From assembly GCF_014647835.1 (NCBI RefSeq), contig NZ_BMPY01000032.1, positions 1-64,000 of the forward strand: a stretch of DNA of 64,000 nucleotides, read 5' to 3'. This document shows positions 45,366 to 54,809 of this stretch, piece after piece. The notes under the pieces are model-generated. The model searched no databases. It was not told the DNA's origin and saw nothing but the letters and a program-made list of their open reading frames with translations. Numbering within the stretch: the first letter of the stretch is position 1; the number at the start of each line of letters is the position of its first letter. Source of the DNA: Microbispora rosea subsp. aerata. GTDB taxonomy: Bacteria > Actinomycetota > Actinomycetes > Streptosporangiales > Streptosporangiaceae. The position numbers were made by a program, and so were the translations under genes.

Positions 45366-46232
45366 TCAGTCCCTGCTCTCGGCCGGGCCCGCCGTGCCCT
45401 CCGCGGCGGACGGCCCGTCGAGCTCCTCCTCGATGGCCCGGGCCCGGAGCGCGTCGGCGGCGTCGCGCTTCTTGTCGTGGAAGTACATGAACGCCTCCGC
45501 GACGAAGAACAGCGCGACCATCGGGATCGCCAGGGCCAGCATGGTGACGGGGTCCTGGCTCGGCGTCGCGACGGCCGCGAAGACGAACATCAGGAACACG
45601 ACCATGCGGGTGTGCTTGGACACCGTCTTGAACCGGAGCACCCCGATGACGTTGAGGAACACCAGCAGCAACGGCATCAGGAAGGAGACGCCGAAGATGA
45701 TCAGCATCGCGAGCGCGAAGCTGAGGTACTCGTTGATGCTCACCAGCGTCAGCGTGCCCTCGGGGGCGAAGCCGAGCAGCAGCGACAGGCCCTTGTCCAT
45801 CGTGAAGTAGGCGAGGACCGAGCCGGCGGTGAACAGCGGGACGGAGAGCCCGAGGAACGCCATGGTGTAGCGGCGCTCGTTCTGGTACAGGCCCGGGGTG
45901 ACGAACGCCCAGATCTGGTAGATCCAGAACACGGCGGAGACCACCACGCCGAAGATCACGGCGACCTTGAGGTTCACGAAGAAGGAGTCGAAGACCCCGT
46001 TCACGACGAGCGTGCACTGATCTTTGTTGATCTGGTGCGCCTGCGGCAGCCGGCAGTACGGCTGCTTGAGGAAGTTCCAGATGGGCTCGAAGAAGACGAA
46101 CCCGACCACGGTCCCGGCGACCACCGCCAAGATGGCCTTGATCAACCGGTTGCGCAGCTCACGGATGTGCTCCATGAGCGTCATCCGACCGTCGTCCGGC
46201 GTGACGGAAGCCGACCGTTTCAGCAGCGCCAT
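45366..46232 (-). CDS. tatC: Twin-arginine translocase subunit TatC
   Basis: A 288-residue polytopic membrane protein that recognises twin-arginine signal peptides. The N-terminus has the conserved MTLMEHIRELRNRLIKAI with Glu in EHIRELR; six helices follow, with FVTPGLYQNERRYTMAFLGLS and the VFAAVATPSQDPVTMLALAIPM loop. A charged C-terminal tail of ~45 residues is cytoplasmic. It follows tatA by 47 bp on the minus strand. Confidence 0.95.
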   Translation of the reverse strand: MALLKRSASVTPDDGRMTLMEHIRELRNRLIKAILAVVAGTVVGFVFFEPIWNFLKQPYCRLPQAHQINKDQCTLVVNGVFDSFFVNLKVAVIFGVVVSAVFWIYQIWAFVTPGLYQNERRYTMAFLGLSVPLFTAGSVLAYFTMDKGLSLLLGFAPEGTLTLVSINEYLSFALAMLIIFGVSFLMPLLLVFLNVIGVLRFKTVSKHTRMVVFLMFVFAAVATPSQDPVTMLALAIPMVALFFVAEAFMYFHDKKRDAADALRARAIEEELDGPSAAEGTAGPAESRD

Positions 46233-46279
46233 CTAGCTCGTCCTGGGATCAGTGGGGATGAGAAGAAGCAGCCGGGGCC

Positions 46280-46603
46280 CTAGTTGGCGCGCTGCTCGTT
46301 CTGCGAGCTCACCGGCCGCTGGGACTCGCGCAGCCGCCGGTTCTCCTCCTCGAGCGCGCGCAGCCGCTCCTCGACGGACGGGGTGGCCGGCGGGATCTGC
46401 GCCGCCGGCGGGGTGACGGGCTCGGCCTGCGCCTGCACCGTCTGCCGCGCCTCGTCCTCGTCGCTCATCTTGCTGGTTTCCTTCTTGAACAGGCGCAGCG
46501 ACTGCCCCAGGGCCTTCGCGGTGTCCGGGAGCTTCTTCGCGCCGAAAAGAAGGATCAGAACCAGGAGGATCAGAATCCATTCCATGGGTCCGAGGTTGGG
46601 CAT
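46280..46603 (-). CDS. tatA: Twin-arginine translocase subunit TatA
   Basis: A 107-residue protein. One short transmembrane helix (about 6-22, MEWILILLVLILLFGAKKLP) leads to the FGAKKLPDTAKALGQSLRLFKKE hinge and amphipathic helix, then a Pro/Gln/Glu tail with a coiled-coil-like end (VEERLRALEEENRRLRES). It forms the pore-like oligomer of the Tat system. Transcribed just ahead of tatC. Confidence 0.95.
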   Translation of the reverse strand: MPNLGPMEWILILLVLILLFGAKKLPDTAKALGQSLRLFKKETSKMSDEDEARQTVQAQAEPVTPPAAQIPPATPSVEERLRALEEENRRLRESQRPVSSQNEQRAN

Positions 46604-46715
46604 GTCGTGTCCTTACCGCGAGGGCCGTGAGTACTACCTCGATCGTACGCGCACCCCACGGCAAAGTTCACCCGTCCGCGGCCCTCAAAATCACATCAAG
46701 CGAGGACAAAGCCCC

Positions 46716-46859
46716 CTATTCAGGCACCCCAAGACGCTCCTTGGCCCGCCTGACCTCGGCCCGCAGGTCCCGCGCCGCGGCGAGCGCCCGGGCGGCCGGC
46801 CACGCGAGCACGGCGAGCCCGGCCACCGCCACCGCGGTCAGGGCGAAGATCCACGCCAT
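46716..46859 (-). CDS. 47-residue single-helix membrane protein
   Basis: MAWIFALTAVAVAGLAVL, then AWPAARALAAARDLRAEVRR and the end AKERLGVPE: one N-terminal transmembrane helix and a basic amphipathic tail. It lies between pafC and tatA, 10 bp after the pafC stop and in the same direction, so it is probably the third gene of a pafB-pafC unit. The helix-hinge-amphipathic layout is reminiscent of TatA, but the FG motif is lacking. No function is known. Confidence 0.6.
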   Translation of the reverse strand: MAWIFALTAVAVAGLAVLAWPAARALAAARDLRAEVRRAKERLGVPE

Positions 46860-46869
46860 GCGGGGCACC

Positions 46870-47820
46870 TCAGAGGGTCTCGTAGTTGGCCAGCGCCTGC
46901 TTGGCCGTCGCCGTCACCCGCTCGGCGAGGGACCCGGGGGACAGCACCCGGCCGCTGTCGCCCAGCCGGAGCGCGAGCCGTACCAGCCAGGACTGGTCGC
47001 GGGCCCGCAGCGAGACGCGCAGCCGGCCCTCGCCCAGCTCGGCGACCTCCTCGCAGGGGTAGTACTCCGCCACCCAGCGGCCCGCGGGGGTCAGCTCCAG
47101 CTCCACCAGCTCGTCGCCGTCCGACGGCCGGAACACGCCCCCGGTGACGTCCATCGGCTCGGCCTCGGCCGGCGGGTCCACGGGCACGTCGAGGACCTCG
47201 ACGTCCAGGATCCGGTCGATGCGGAACATCCGCATCGCCTCCGCGCGGTAGCACCAGCCCTCCAGGTAGTGCCGGCCGTCCACCAGCACGACCCGCAGCG
47301 GGTCGACCTCCCTGGGGGTGATCTCGTCGCGCCCCGGCACGTAGTAGCGCAGCGACAGCCTGCGGCCCCGGCGGGCGGCGTCGGTGATGACGGCGTGGGC
47401 GTCCGGGGCCGCGCCGATCTCCACCTGGACCTGGCTGCTCACGGTGGCCGCGCCCTCGCCCGCCGCCTGCTCCAGCTTGGCGATGACCCTGCTCAGCACG
47501 TCGCGGCCCTGAAACTCGGGCAGCTCGGCGAGCATGCGCAGCGCGACGAGCAGCGCGCTCGCCTCGTCCACGCCGAGCTTGAGCGGCCGGGCGATCGCCT
47601 CGGCGTTGTCGATGAGGATCTCGCCGCCGTCCCAGGAGACGTCGATGAGGTCGCCGGGGGTGTGCCCGGGAAGCCCGCACATCCAGACGAGCTGGAGGTC
47701 GTCGATGAGCTGCTTTTCCGTCAGGCCGAACAACCGCGCCACCTCGGGCACCTGGGCGCCCGGGTGCGACATGAGGTACGGCACCAGCGCGAGCAGCCGC
47801 GGCAGCCGGTCCGAACTCAC
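46870..47820 (-). CDS. pafC: WYL-domain regulator PafC
   Basis: A 316-residue regulator. The N-terminal winged-helix (RLLALVPYLMSHPGAQVPEVARLFGLTEKQLIDDL) is followed by a central region and a WYL domain (about 165-240: LSLRYYVPGRDEITPREVDPLRVVLVDGRHYLEGWCYR) with a C-terminal WCX part. PafB and PafC form a heterodimer that activates the LexA-independent DNA-damage response in mycobacteria. GTG 47820 overlaps the pafB stop (GTGA). Confidence 0.92.
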   Translation of the reverse strand: MSSDRLPRLLALVPYLMSHPGAQVPEVARLFGLTEKQLIDDLQLVWMCGLPGHTPGDLIDVSWDGGEILIDNAEAIARPLKLGVDEASALLVALRMLAELPEFQGRDVLSRVIAKLEQAAGEGAATVSSQVQVEIGAAPDAHAVITDAARRGRRLSLRYYVPGRDEITPREVDPLRVVLVDGRHYLEGWCYRAEAMRMFRIDRILDVEVLDVPVDPPAEAEPMDVTGGVFRPSDGDELVELELTPAGRWVAEYYPCEEVAELGEGRLRVSLRARDQSWLVRLALRLGDSGRVLSPGSLAERVTATAKQALANYETL

Positions 47821-48758
47821 TGCAACGCCCCCTTCAGACGGCGGATCACGGCCTCGCGCGCGTCCGGCGGGTCGAGCACGACGGCGTCGGGACCGAGGCT
47901 GGCCAGCCACCCGGCCAGCCGTTCCGGGTCGGCGAAGGTGACCTCGGCCTCGTCCCACTCGCCCTCGCCGGGCCGTACGGCCTGGGCGGCATGACGCAGC
48001 CCGAGGCAGGTGCCCTTGCGCACGCGCACCAGCGCGACCCGCTCGTTGGGCAGATCGTGGTAGCCCACCATCGACCGCAGGTCCAGCCCCTCCGGAACGG
48101 TGAACGCGCCCGGCTTCCCGAGCGTGGACACGGCCCCGGCGATCCGGCTCAGCCGGAAGACCCTCGCGGCGCCGCGGTCGCGGTCGTGCCCGATCAGATA
48201 CCACCGGCCGCGCCTGCTGACGACCCCCCACGGCTCGACCGTCCGCCGCAGCACCGACTCGCTTCCCGCCGACCGGTAGTCGAAGGCGACCACGCGCCGG
48301 TCCCGCACCGCCTCCCACAACGCGGGGAACGCGGGATCACGGGTGTCCACCCGCAGCTCGAGGGGGCTTTCCGCGAGATCGGCGTGCACCCCGCCCGCGG
48401 TCAGCTTCAGCAGCGCCCCGCTGGCCGCCTCCGCCAGGCTCGCCCGCTGCCACACCTGCGCGGCCAGGCCGATCACGGCCGCCTCGTCCGGCTCCAGGGT
48501 GATCTCGGGCAGCTCGTACGCCTCGCGGACGATCCGGTAGCCGGGATCGTCCTCCCAGGGGTCCTTGTGGACCTCGATGGGGATGCCGATCTCACGCAGC
48601 TCGTTCTTGTCGCGCTCGAACATGCGCTGGAAGGCCTCGTCGTTGTCCGGGTCGTACCCGGGCACGGCCTGCCGGATCTGCTCCGCGCTGAGCGGCCGCC
48701 GCGTCGCGAGCAGGCAGATAACCAGATTGAGCAGCCGCTCGGTCTTCCGCCGCGACAT
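47817..48758 (-). CDS. pafB: WYL-domain regulator PafB
   Basis: A 313-residue partner of PafC: helix-turn-helix at the N-terminus (SRRKTERLLNLVICLLATRRPLSAEQIRQAVPGY), then the WYL domain (VVAFDYRSAGSESVLRRTVEPWGVVSRRGRWYLIGHDRDRG). ATG 48758 has GGGAGG upstream. Despite the name (proteasome accessory factor), it acts as a DNA-damage transcription factor; its neighbours here are tat genes, with pafA 3 kb away. Confidence 0.92.
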   Translation of the reverse strand: MSRRKTERLLNLVICLLATRRPLSAEQIRQAVPGYDPDNDEAFQRMFERDKNELREIGIPIEVHKDPWEDDPGYRIVREAYELPEITLEPDEAAVIGLAAQVWQRASLAEAASGALLKLTAGGVHADLAESPLELRVDTRDPAFPALWEAVRDRRVVAFDYRSAGSESVLRRTVEPWGVVSRRGRWYLIGHDRDRGAARVFRLSRIAGAVSTLGKPGAFTVPEGLDLRSMVGYHDLPNERVALVRVRKGTCLGLRHAAQAVRPGEGEWDEAEVTFADPERLAGWLASLGPDAVVLDPPDAREAVIRRLKGALQ

Positions 48759-48797
48759 CGGGCCTCCCTTCCAGTCGAGAACGCTACCCTTTTCGGC

Positions 48798-49865
48798 GTG
48801 ATCAGATGGCGTAAGGGCGAGGTGGTGCGGGTCCGGCGCGAGTGGCCGGGGGCGGTGGAGCTCGACGTCGCCGTCGCCGAGGGCGAGTGCCGCGCGCTCG
48901 CCTATCCCCCGCTGGTGGGACGCCCTGAGGTGGGCGACGTCGTGCTGCTCAACACGACCGCCCTCGCCATGGGTCTCGGTACGGGAGGGTACGCCATGGT
49001 GGTCGCCGTCCCGGACCGTTTGCCGCAAGATCCTTCCGGCCCCGGCCATCTGGTGAAGGCACGCTACACCCCGTTGCAGGCCACCGTGCTCGGCGCGGAC
49101 GAGCAGGGGTCCCCGCACCACGAGGCGCTGCGGGAGGCCGACTCGGTCGGCGGGATGCCGGTGATCGTCGCGGACCTGCACTCCGCGCTGCCCGCGATCC
49201 TGTGCGGCCTGTACGAGGGGACGGCCCGGCCCAGGGTGGCGTACGTGATGCAGGACGGCGGGGCGCTGCCGGCGTGGTTTTCGATGTCGTGCGCGACGCT
49301 GCGCGAGCGCGACTGGCTGTGCGGGGTGGTGACGACCGGCCAGTCCTTCGGCGGGGACGTCGAGGCGGTCACGCTCCACACCGGCCTGCTGGCCGCCCGC
49401 CACGTGCTCGGGGCCGACGTCGCCGTCGTCGCCCAGGGGCCGGGCAACCTCGGCACCGGCACCCGCTGGGGGTTCTCGGGGGTCGCGGCGGGCGAGGCCG
49501 TGAACGCCGCCGCCGTGCTGAACGGGCGGCCCGTGGCCGCGCTGCGGGTCAGCGAGGGCGACCGCCGCGAGCGGCACATCGGGGTGTCGCACCACTCGCT
49601 CACCGCGTACGGCCGGGTCGCGCTGGCCCGGGCCCAGGTGGTCGTGCCGGATCTGCCCGGCGAGTTCGGGGACGCGGTGCGCGAGCAGGCCGCGGCCCTG
49701 GCCGCGCGCCACGAGATCGTGACCGTGCCGGTGGACGGCCTGCACGAGGCGCTGAAGGCGTCGCCCGTACGGCTGTCCACCATGGGCCGCGGCCTCGAAG
49801 AGGACCTGGCCTACTTCCTGACCTCCGCCGCCGCCGGGAGGCACGCGGCGTCGCTGCTGTCGTAG
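48798..49865 (+). CDS. DUF3866 family protein
   Basis: A 355-residue protein with the actinobacterial DUF3866 pattern: IRWRKGEVVRVRREWPGAVEL, YPPLVGRPEVGDVVLLNTTALAMGLGTGGYAMVVA, VADLHSALPAILCGL, VAYVMQDGGALPAWFSM and GDVEAVTLHTGLLAARHVLGADVAVVAQGPGNLGTGT. Function is unknown. It is divergent from pafB with 39 bp between starts, so their promoters overlap; GTG 48798 is the likely start. Confidence 0.85.
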   Translation: MIRWRKGEVVRVRREWPGAVELDVAVAEGECRALAYPPLVGRPEVGDVVLLNTTALAMGLGTGGYAMVVAVPDRLPQDPSGPGHLVKARYTPLQATVLGADEQGSPHHEALREADSVGGMPVIVADLHSALPAILCGLYEGTARPRVAYVMQDGGALPAWFSMSCATLRERDWLCGVVTTGQSFGGDVEAVTLHTGLLAARHVLGADVAVVAQGPGNLGTGTRWGFSGVAAGEAVNAAAVLNGRPVAALRVSEGDRRERHIGVSHHSLTAYGRVALARAQVVVPDLPGEFGDAVREQAAALAARHEIVTVPVDGLHEALKASPVRLSTMGRGLEEDLAYFLTSAAAGRHAASLLS

Positions 49866-49917
49866 AACTCCCTGAATGTGAACGCCTCCGGGCCCGGCCC
49901 CTTGGCACGGAGCAGCG

Positions 49918-50535
49918 TCAGGCGTGCCATCGCCTCGCCGAGCGACGGCAGGTGGCCCCCCGGCACAGCGCGAGGTTCATCGAGCACACGAGCACCGGGT
50001 GGCTCTCCGCCAGCACGTGGAAGGGGCAGTTGCGCAGCCGCACCCGCCCGCCCTCCTCGTACGGCTCGTAGCCGCGCGTGCGCAGCGTCTCCACGAGATC
50101 GCCGGGCCCTTCGCCGGAGGCGGCGTCAGAGACGGCGCCGGAGGCGGCCAGGCGCTCCCCCGTCCGCCGGGCGGCCTCCTCGGCCTTCTCCTCGCCGCCC
50201 AGCAGTTCGACGGCGTCCGCCAGCGCGAGCGCCAGCGTGCGGTAGTCGCGGGGCGGCAGGCTCACGGTCCGCTCCCGCCGCACCCGCCGGTAGACCTTGG
50301 CCGGGCGGCCGCTGCCGGGGCCGGTCCTGCCGGTGAGCCGCCGGAAGCCCGCCTCCAGCAGTCCCGCCTCCACCAGCTTGTCCAGGTGGTGGGCCGCCAG
50401 CGTGCGCTGGACGCCGGTCGCCTCGGCCGCCTCGTTGCGGCTCACGTCCCGCCCCTGCTCGGCCACGAACCGGTACAGCGCCCGCCGTACGGGATCGCCG
50501 AGCACGCTCATCGACTCCAGGTCGTCGCTCGTCAC
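49918..50535 (-). CDS. Helix-turn-helix (ArsR-like) transcriptional regulator, altered C-terminus
   Basis: A 205-residue regulator: winged helix (LGDPVRRALYRFVAEQGRDVSRNEAAEATGVQRTLAAHHLDKLVEAGLLE) and a C-terminal ligand domain with RVRLRNCPFHVLAESHPVLVCSMNLALC. Related proteins, as I recall them, continue another ~25 residues and often end in a Cys-Cys motif; here the frame ends abruptly in RGATCRRSARRWHA just after a run of six G (49956-49961). Either a slip in that run or a natural truncation is possible. GTG 50535 is the assumed start. Confidence 0.78.
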   Translation of the reverse strand: MTSDDLESMSVLGDPVRRALYRFVAEQGRDVSRNEAAEATGVQRTLAAHHLDKLVEAGLLEAGFRRLTGRTGPGSGRPAKVYRRVRRERTVSLPPRDYRTLALALADAVELLGGEEKAEEAARRTGERLAASGAVSDAASGEGPGDLVETLRTRGYEPYEEGGRVRLRNCPFHVLAESHPVLVCSMNLALCRGATCRRSARRWHA

Positions 50536-50596
50536 AGCCGGAGTCTAAGGAGTGCCGCGCACTCTCCCACGCCGCCGTGGTCGTGCCGTACGCCAA

Positions 50597-50627
50597 GGGC
50601 CCCTCCCACCGCCGGTGAGAGGGGCCC
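50597..50627 (-). terminator. Terminator after the FKBP gene
   Basis: Arms GGGCCCCTC / GAGGGGCCC enclosing a second short pairing CACC/GGTG form a stable hairpin 20 bp past the FKBP stop codon. Confidence 0.75.
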
Positions 50628-50647
50628 CTGCCGCGCCGTGCCGGCCG

Positions 50648-51610
50648 TCAGGCCGCGCCGAGGACGTCCACGACGAAGACGAGCGTGTCGGTGCCCTTGA
50701 TGCCGCCCTGCTCGTTGCCCTCCTTGCCGTAGCCGAGCTCCGGCGGGATCGACAGCAGGACGCGGCTGCCGACGGGCACCCCGGTCAGGCCCTGCGCCCA
50801 GCCCTTGACGACCTGGTCGAGGGCGAACGTCGCGGGCTGGCCGCGATCCCAGCTGGAGTCGAACTTCTTGTCGGTGCCCCAGATCTTGCCGATGTAGTGG
50901 GCGAGGACCGTCTGACCGGCCTTCACCTCCGGGCCGTTGCCCTTGATCACGGTCTTGACCACCAGCTTCTTGGGCGCCTTCTCCTTGGTCTTGGTGGTCA
51001 GCGTCGGGGCCTTGTCGCCGCCGGGGTTCTCGACCTTCACGCCGGAGAGGCCGGGGTCGACGGCGGTGCCCTGGACGGACTTCAGCGCGGCGGACATCAC
51101 GTCGATGACCAGCACCTGGGATGTGGTGTCGAAGTCCTGGCCCTGCTGCTTGGCCTGGCTGATCTGCTCCGGGGTCAGGTTGTCCTTGGCGACCACGGCC
51201 ATCACCCGGCTGCCGGGCTTGGCGCCGAGCAGCGCCTCGTGCAGCGCCTTGGGCAGCTGCGGGCTGACCGAGACGAACTCCGACCTGCCCTGGTCGTAGT
51301 CGGAGCCGGCCGCCTTGTTCTCCTTGCCGTCCCAGTTGTAGACGGTGACGTTCGCGGTGAGGATGTCGCCGTCCTTGGCGGGGGTGCCCTCGCCCTCGAC
51401 AACCTTGATCGACGCGGACGTGAGCGAGGGCTTGCCCTCCGGGAAGGTCAGCGTGGGCTTCTTCCCGACCTCCCCCGTCACCTTGATGGCCGAGGCGGCG
51501 GCATGGCCACTGGACGAGGGGCTCGCGTTGGTCGCGCTCTTCTGCGCGGTTCCGCAGGCGGCGGCGAGCAACAAGGGCAGTGCGGCGACGAGTGCCGTAC
51601 GACGGCGCAT
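50648..51610 (-). CDS. FKBP-type peptidyl-prolyl isomerase lipoprotein
   Basis: A 320-residue lipoprotein (lipobox LLAAAC, C19). The C-terminal FKBP domain (about 205-320) has VKAGQTVLAHYIGKIWGTDKKFDSSWDRGQPATFALDQVVKGWAQGL and RVLLSIPPELGYGKEGN. The middle part (about 50-190; DGDILTANVTVYNWDG, ALHEALLGAKPGSRVMAVV) looks like a second, degenerate FKBP repeat. It probably helps fold exported proteins outside the membrane. It is next to pafA in the common actinobacterial order. Confidence 0.9.
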   Translation of the reverse strand: MRRRTALVAALPLLLAAACGTAQKSATNASPSSSGHAAASAIKVTGEVGKKPTLTFPEGKPSLTSASIKVVEGEGTPAKDGDILTANVTVYNWDGKENKAAGSDYDQGRSEFVSVSPQLPKALHEALLGAKPGSRVMAVVAKDNLTPEQISQAKQQGQDFDTTSQVLVIDVMSAALKSVQGTAVDPGLSGVKVENPGGDKAPTLTTKTKEKAPKKLVVKTVIKGNGPEVKAGQTVLAHYIGKIWGTDKKFDSSWDRGQPATFALDQVVKGWAQGLTGVPVGSRVLLSIPPELGYGKEGNEQGGIKGTDTLVFVVDVLGAA

Positions 51611-51681
51611 GTGGGAATCCTCAGACAGACAGCGGGTCCGGGCCAGGCTACCCGAACCCGCCGTCAGAGCGGCGTAAGAGA

Positions 51682-53040
51682 TCACATGCCGGCGATGAGC
51701 TTTTCCACTCTCTCGTCCACACTGCGGAAGGGATCTTTGCAAAGCACGGTCCGCTGAGCCTGATCGTTGAGCTTCAGATGAACCCAGTCGACGGTGAAGT
51801 CGCGCCGCTTCTCCTGGGCCCTGCGGATGAACTCGCCGCGCAGCTTCGCCCTCGTGGTCTGCGGCGGAACCGATTTCGCCTCGAAGATCCGGACGTCGTC
51901 GGCGACCCTCTCGACGGCCCCGCGCTTCTGCAGAAGGTAGAACAATCCGCGCTTGCGGTGGACGTCGTGGTAGGCCAGATCGAGCTGCGCGACGCGCGGC
52001 GACGACAGCGGAAGATCGTACTTTTGTCTGTAACGTTCAATCATCTGGTACTTGGTGACCCAGTCGATCTCCCGCGCGACAAGGTCGAGATCGCCGGTGT
52101 CGACCGCCCGGAGCGTGCGCTCCCACAGCTCCAGCACCCGCTTGGTGATCGCGTCCCCGCCGCGCCGGTCGACGAAGTCCTGCGCCTTGGTCAGGTACTC
52201 CTGCTGGATCTCCAGCGACGAGGCCTCGCGGCCGTTGGCCAGGCGCACCCTGCGCCGGCCCGTCATGTCGTGGGACACCTCCCGGATCGCCCGGATGGGG
52301 TTTTCCAGGGACAGATCGCGCATCACGACGCCGGCCTCGATCATCCGCAGCACCAGGTCGGTGGCGCCGACCTTGAGCAGCATCGTGGTCTCGCTCATGT
52401 TCGAGTCGCCCACGATGACGTGCAGGCGGCGGAACCGCTCGGCGTCCGCGTGCGGCTCGTCGCGGGTGTTGATGATCGGCCGGGACCGGGTGGTCGCCGA
52501 GGAGACGCCCTCCCAGATGTGCTCGGCCCGCTGCGAGACGCAGTAGACGGCGCCGCGCGGCGTCTGCAGCACCTTGCCCGCGCCGCAGATGATCTGGCGG
52601 GTCACCAGATATGGGATCAGGACGTCGGCCAGCCGCCCGAACTCCCCGTGCCGGCCCACGAGGTAGTTCTCATGGCAGCCGTAGGAGTTGCCGGCCGAGT
52701 CGGTGTTGTTCTTGAAGAGGTAGATGTCTCCCGCGATGCCCTCCTCGCGGAGCCGCTTCTCGGCGTCCACGAGAAGGCCCTCCAGAATCCGCTCCCCCGC
52801 CTTGTCGTGGGTGACCAGCTCCACGACGTTGTCGCACTCAGGGGTGGCGTACTCGGGATGGCTGCCCACGTCCAGATACAGACGCGCGCCGTTGCGGAGG
52901 AAGACGTTGCTCGATCGGCCCCAGGACACCACTCGCCGGAACAGGTACCGCGCCACCTCGTCCGGCGACAGCCTCCGCTGCCCGCGGAACGTGCAGGTGA
53001 CGCCGTACTCGTTCTCCAGCCCGAATATGCGTCGATCCAT
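51682..53040 (-). CDS. pafA: Pup-protein ligase
   Basis: A 452-residue enzyme that attaches the C-terminal Glu of Pup to lysines of target proteins. Motifs are [16 protein letters not shown] (nucleotide-metal site), [16 protein letters not shown] with the catalytic Asp, [20 protein letters not shown] and [23 protein letters not shown]. The C-terminal ~70 residues form the small domain that contacts Pup. ATG 53040 has GAGGT upstream. It is separated from prcA by a lipoprotein gene. Confidence 0.95.
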   Translation of the reverse strand: MDRRIFGLENEYGVTCTFRGQRRLSPDEVARYLFRRVVSWGRSSNVFLRNGARLYLDVGSHPEYATPECDNVVELVTHDKAGERILEGLLVDAEKRLREEGIAGDIYLFKNNTDSAGNSYGCHENYLVGRHGEFGRLADVLIPYLVTRQIICGAGKVLQTPRGAVYCVSQRAEHIWEGVSSATTRSRPIINTRDEPHADAERFRRLHVIVGDSNMSETTMLLKVGATDLVLRMIEAGVVMRDLSLENPIRAIREVSHDMTGRRRVRLANGREASSLEIQQEYLTKAQDFVDRRGGDAITKRVLELWERTLRAVDTGDLDLVAREIDWVTKYQMIERYRQKYDLPLSSPRVAQLDLAYHDVHRKRGLFYLLQKRGAVERVADDVRIFEAKSVPPQTTRAKLRGEFIRRAQEKRRDFTVDWVHLKLNDQAQRTVLCKDPFRSVDERVEKLIAGM

Positions 53041-53108
53041 CACCTCACACTATTCCCAGAAACCGGCGACCGAACAGTGATCGGACGATGGAATGCCAGA
53101 AGGAGGGG

Positions 53109-53795
53109 TCAGGCGGTGTAAATCTCCGTCACCTTGACGATCTGCCCGCCGCGGACGGTGACGAGCGCGTGCAGGTCGCCCTTGTCGGCCCGCAGGACCA
53201 GCGCGTCCCGCGAGCAGCGCTCGGTGCCCAGATATTCGCCGTCGATGGTCTGGTCCTTGCCGTCGCAGCCGACCGCGCTGAGGAACACGACGTCCCTCGC
53301 GATGGGCGCGGCGAAGGCCGTCACGTCGCCCTCGGGCGGCCCCTCGAAGCGGCCGGTCGTGCTGCCGCCGTACTCCCTGACGAACTTGACGGGCCGATAC
53401 TCCGCCACGTTCTCGTCGTGCATCGCGACCAGCCGGGCGCGCACGACGCCGTCGCTGCTCGGGCTGAGCCCCTTGGTGAAGTCGTGCCCGGGGTCCGACT
53501 GGAGGGACCCGCCGAAGGGATCGGGCGTCTTGTCCGTGATCGGCGGCCCGGCCTTGCCCGTCTTCCGCGGGGCGGGGGTCGTGGCGGTGGCGGTGGGGTC
53601 GCCCGTCTCCGGGGTCTGCGACGCCGCCGGATCGGCGGCGGACTGCTCGGGGGACGCCGGGGCCGTCACCGTCACGGTGGCCGTCACGGTGGGCGCGGCC
53701 GAGGCGCCGGAGGACCCGGAGCAGGCGGTCAGCGACAGGAGCGCGACGGCGGCGGCCGGAACGCCCGCACGCCGAAAGAGATCAAAAGTCGTCAC
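53109..53795 (-). CDS. Lipoprotein of unknown function
   Basis: A 228-residue protein: signal peptide with lipobox SLTAC (C25), a Thr/Ala/Pro-rich linker (about 30-90), and a C-terminal domain with DENVAEYRPVKFVREYGGST, FLSAVGCDGKDQTIDGEYLGTERC (two Cys, likely a disulfide) and HALVTVRGGQIVKVTEIY. GTG 53795 is used because it gives a proper signal peptide. It lies between prcA and pafA, but an exported lipoprotein is unlikely to act with the cytoplasmic proteasome. Confidence 0.75.
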   Translation of the reverse strand: MTTFDLFRRAGVPAAAVALLSLTACSGSSGASAAPTVTATVTVTAPASPEQSAADPAASQTPETGDPTATATTPAPRKTGKAGPPITDKTPDPFGGSLQSDPGHDFTKGLSPSSDGVVRARLVAMHDENVAEYRPVKFVREYGGSTTGRFEGPPEGDVTAFAAPIARDVVFLSAVGCDGKDQTIDGEYLGTERCSRDALVLRADKGDLHALVTVRGGQIVKVTEIYTA

Positions 53796-53897
53796 AACCG
53801 GATGAGAGTAGCGAAGTCGGAGCTCGGTTGAGCCGTGATCGCGGCGGCGGGGTGCCACGGCCGGCCGGCGCCGGCACGGCCTTTTGAGCACGGCGGT

Positions 53898-53923
53898 GCC
53901 GCGCCCCCACCCGGGGGCGCGGC
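53898..53923 (-). terminator. Terminator after prcA
   Basis: Perfect 11-bp arms GCCGCGCCCCC / GGGGGCGCGGC with a 4-base loop, 31 bp after the prcA stop. Confidence 0.75.
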
Positions 53924-53954
53924 GCGCCGGAGCCGTACGAACGGAACGGGCGGG

Positions 53955-54788
53955 CTACTCGCCGGAGCCCGTGTCGATGTCGCCCTCGGGAGCGGTCGGC
54001 GGGGCGGTGTCGGGCGCCTGCCCGGCCTGGGCCTGCCCGGCGGACGCCTCGCCGGGCTGCTCGCCGGCGGGCTGCCGCGCGCCCTCCTGGCTCTCCTTGG
54101 CGGCCTCCAGGAGCTTCTCCAGGCGGGGCCCGGTCAGCCGCAGGAACTTGCGGTGCTCCCTGCCGCGGTCGAGGACGGCGACCTCCAGCTGGGTCGCCGG
54201 TGGACGCTCGCCACCCGGCTCGGTCAGCGCGGACAGCGCGGCGTCGAGGGCCCGCGGCAGCGGCAGCCCCTCGCTGTAGCGCTCCTTGAGACGTCCCGCG
54301 ACGGCGTCGGACTGGCCGCCGATCACGGCCATGCCCTGCTCGTCGAAGACCGAGCCGTCGAAGGTGATCCGGTAGATCTGGTCGTCCTCGGGGCTGTCGC
54401 CGACCTCCGCGACGACGATCTCCACCTCGAACGACTTGATCGACTCGGTGAAGATCATGCCGAGGTGCTGGGCGTACAGGTTCGCCAGGCCGCGGCCGGT
54501 GACGTCGTTGCGGTTGAACGTGTAGCCGTTGATGTCGGCGTACCGGATGCCGGCCAGGCGGAGCGACTCGAACTCGTTGTACCGCCCGACCGCGGCGAAG
54601 CCGATGCGGTCGTAGATCTCACTGATCTTGTGCAGCGCCTTGGACGGATTGGGCGCCACGAACAGGATGCCGTCGGCGTACTGCATCACGACCACGCTGC
54701 GACCGCGAGCGATGCCCTTGCGGGCATACTCCGCCCTGTCCCGCATGATCTGCTCGGGCGAGGCATATCCTCCGAAGGGGATGGACAC
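53955..54788 (-). CDS. prcA: 20S proteasome alpha subunit
   Basis: A 277-residue alpha subunit forming the gating rings of the bacterial 20S proteasome. The N-terminus [34 protein letters not shown] matches the family, with [35 protein letters not shown] and [18 protein letters not shown] following. A long Ala/Gln/Gly/Glu/Pro tail (about 235-277) is disordered and ends DTGSGE; actinobacterial PrcA tails interact with activators. GTG 54788 has AGAGGA upstream. It is 21 bp after prcB. Confidence 0.95.
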   Translation of the reverse strand: MSIPFGGYASPEQIMRDRAEYARKGIARGRSVVVMQYADGILFVAPNPSKALHKISEIYDRIGFAAVGRYNEFESLRLAGIRYADINGYTFNRNDVTGRGLANLYAQHLGMIFTESIKSFEVEIVVAEVGDSPEDDQIYRITFDGSVFDEQGMAVIGGQSDAVAGRLKERYSEGLPLPRALDAALSALTEPGGERPPATQLEVAVLDRGREHRKFLRLTGPRLEKLLEAAKESQEGARQPAGEQPGEASAGQAQAGQAPDTAPPTAPEGDIDTGSGE

Positions 54789-54809
54789 CGGGGGTGATCC
54801 TCTCTTGGG

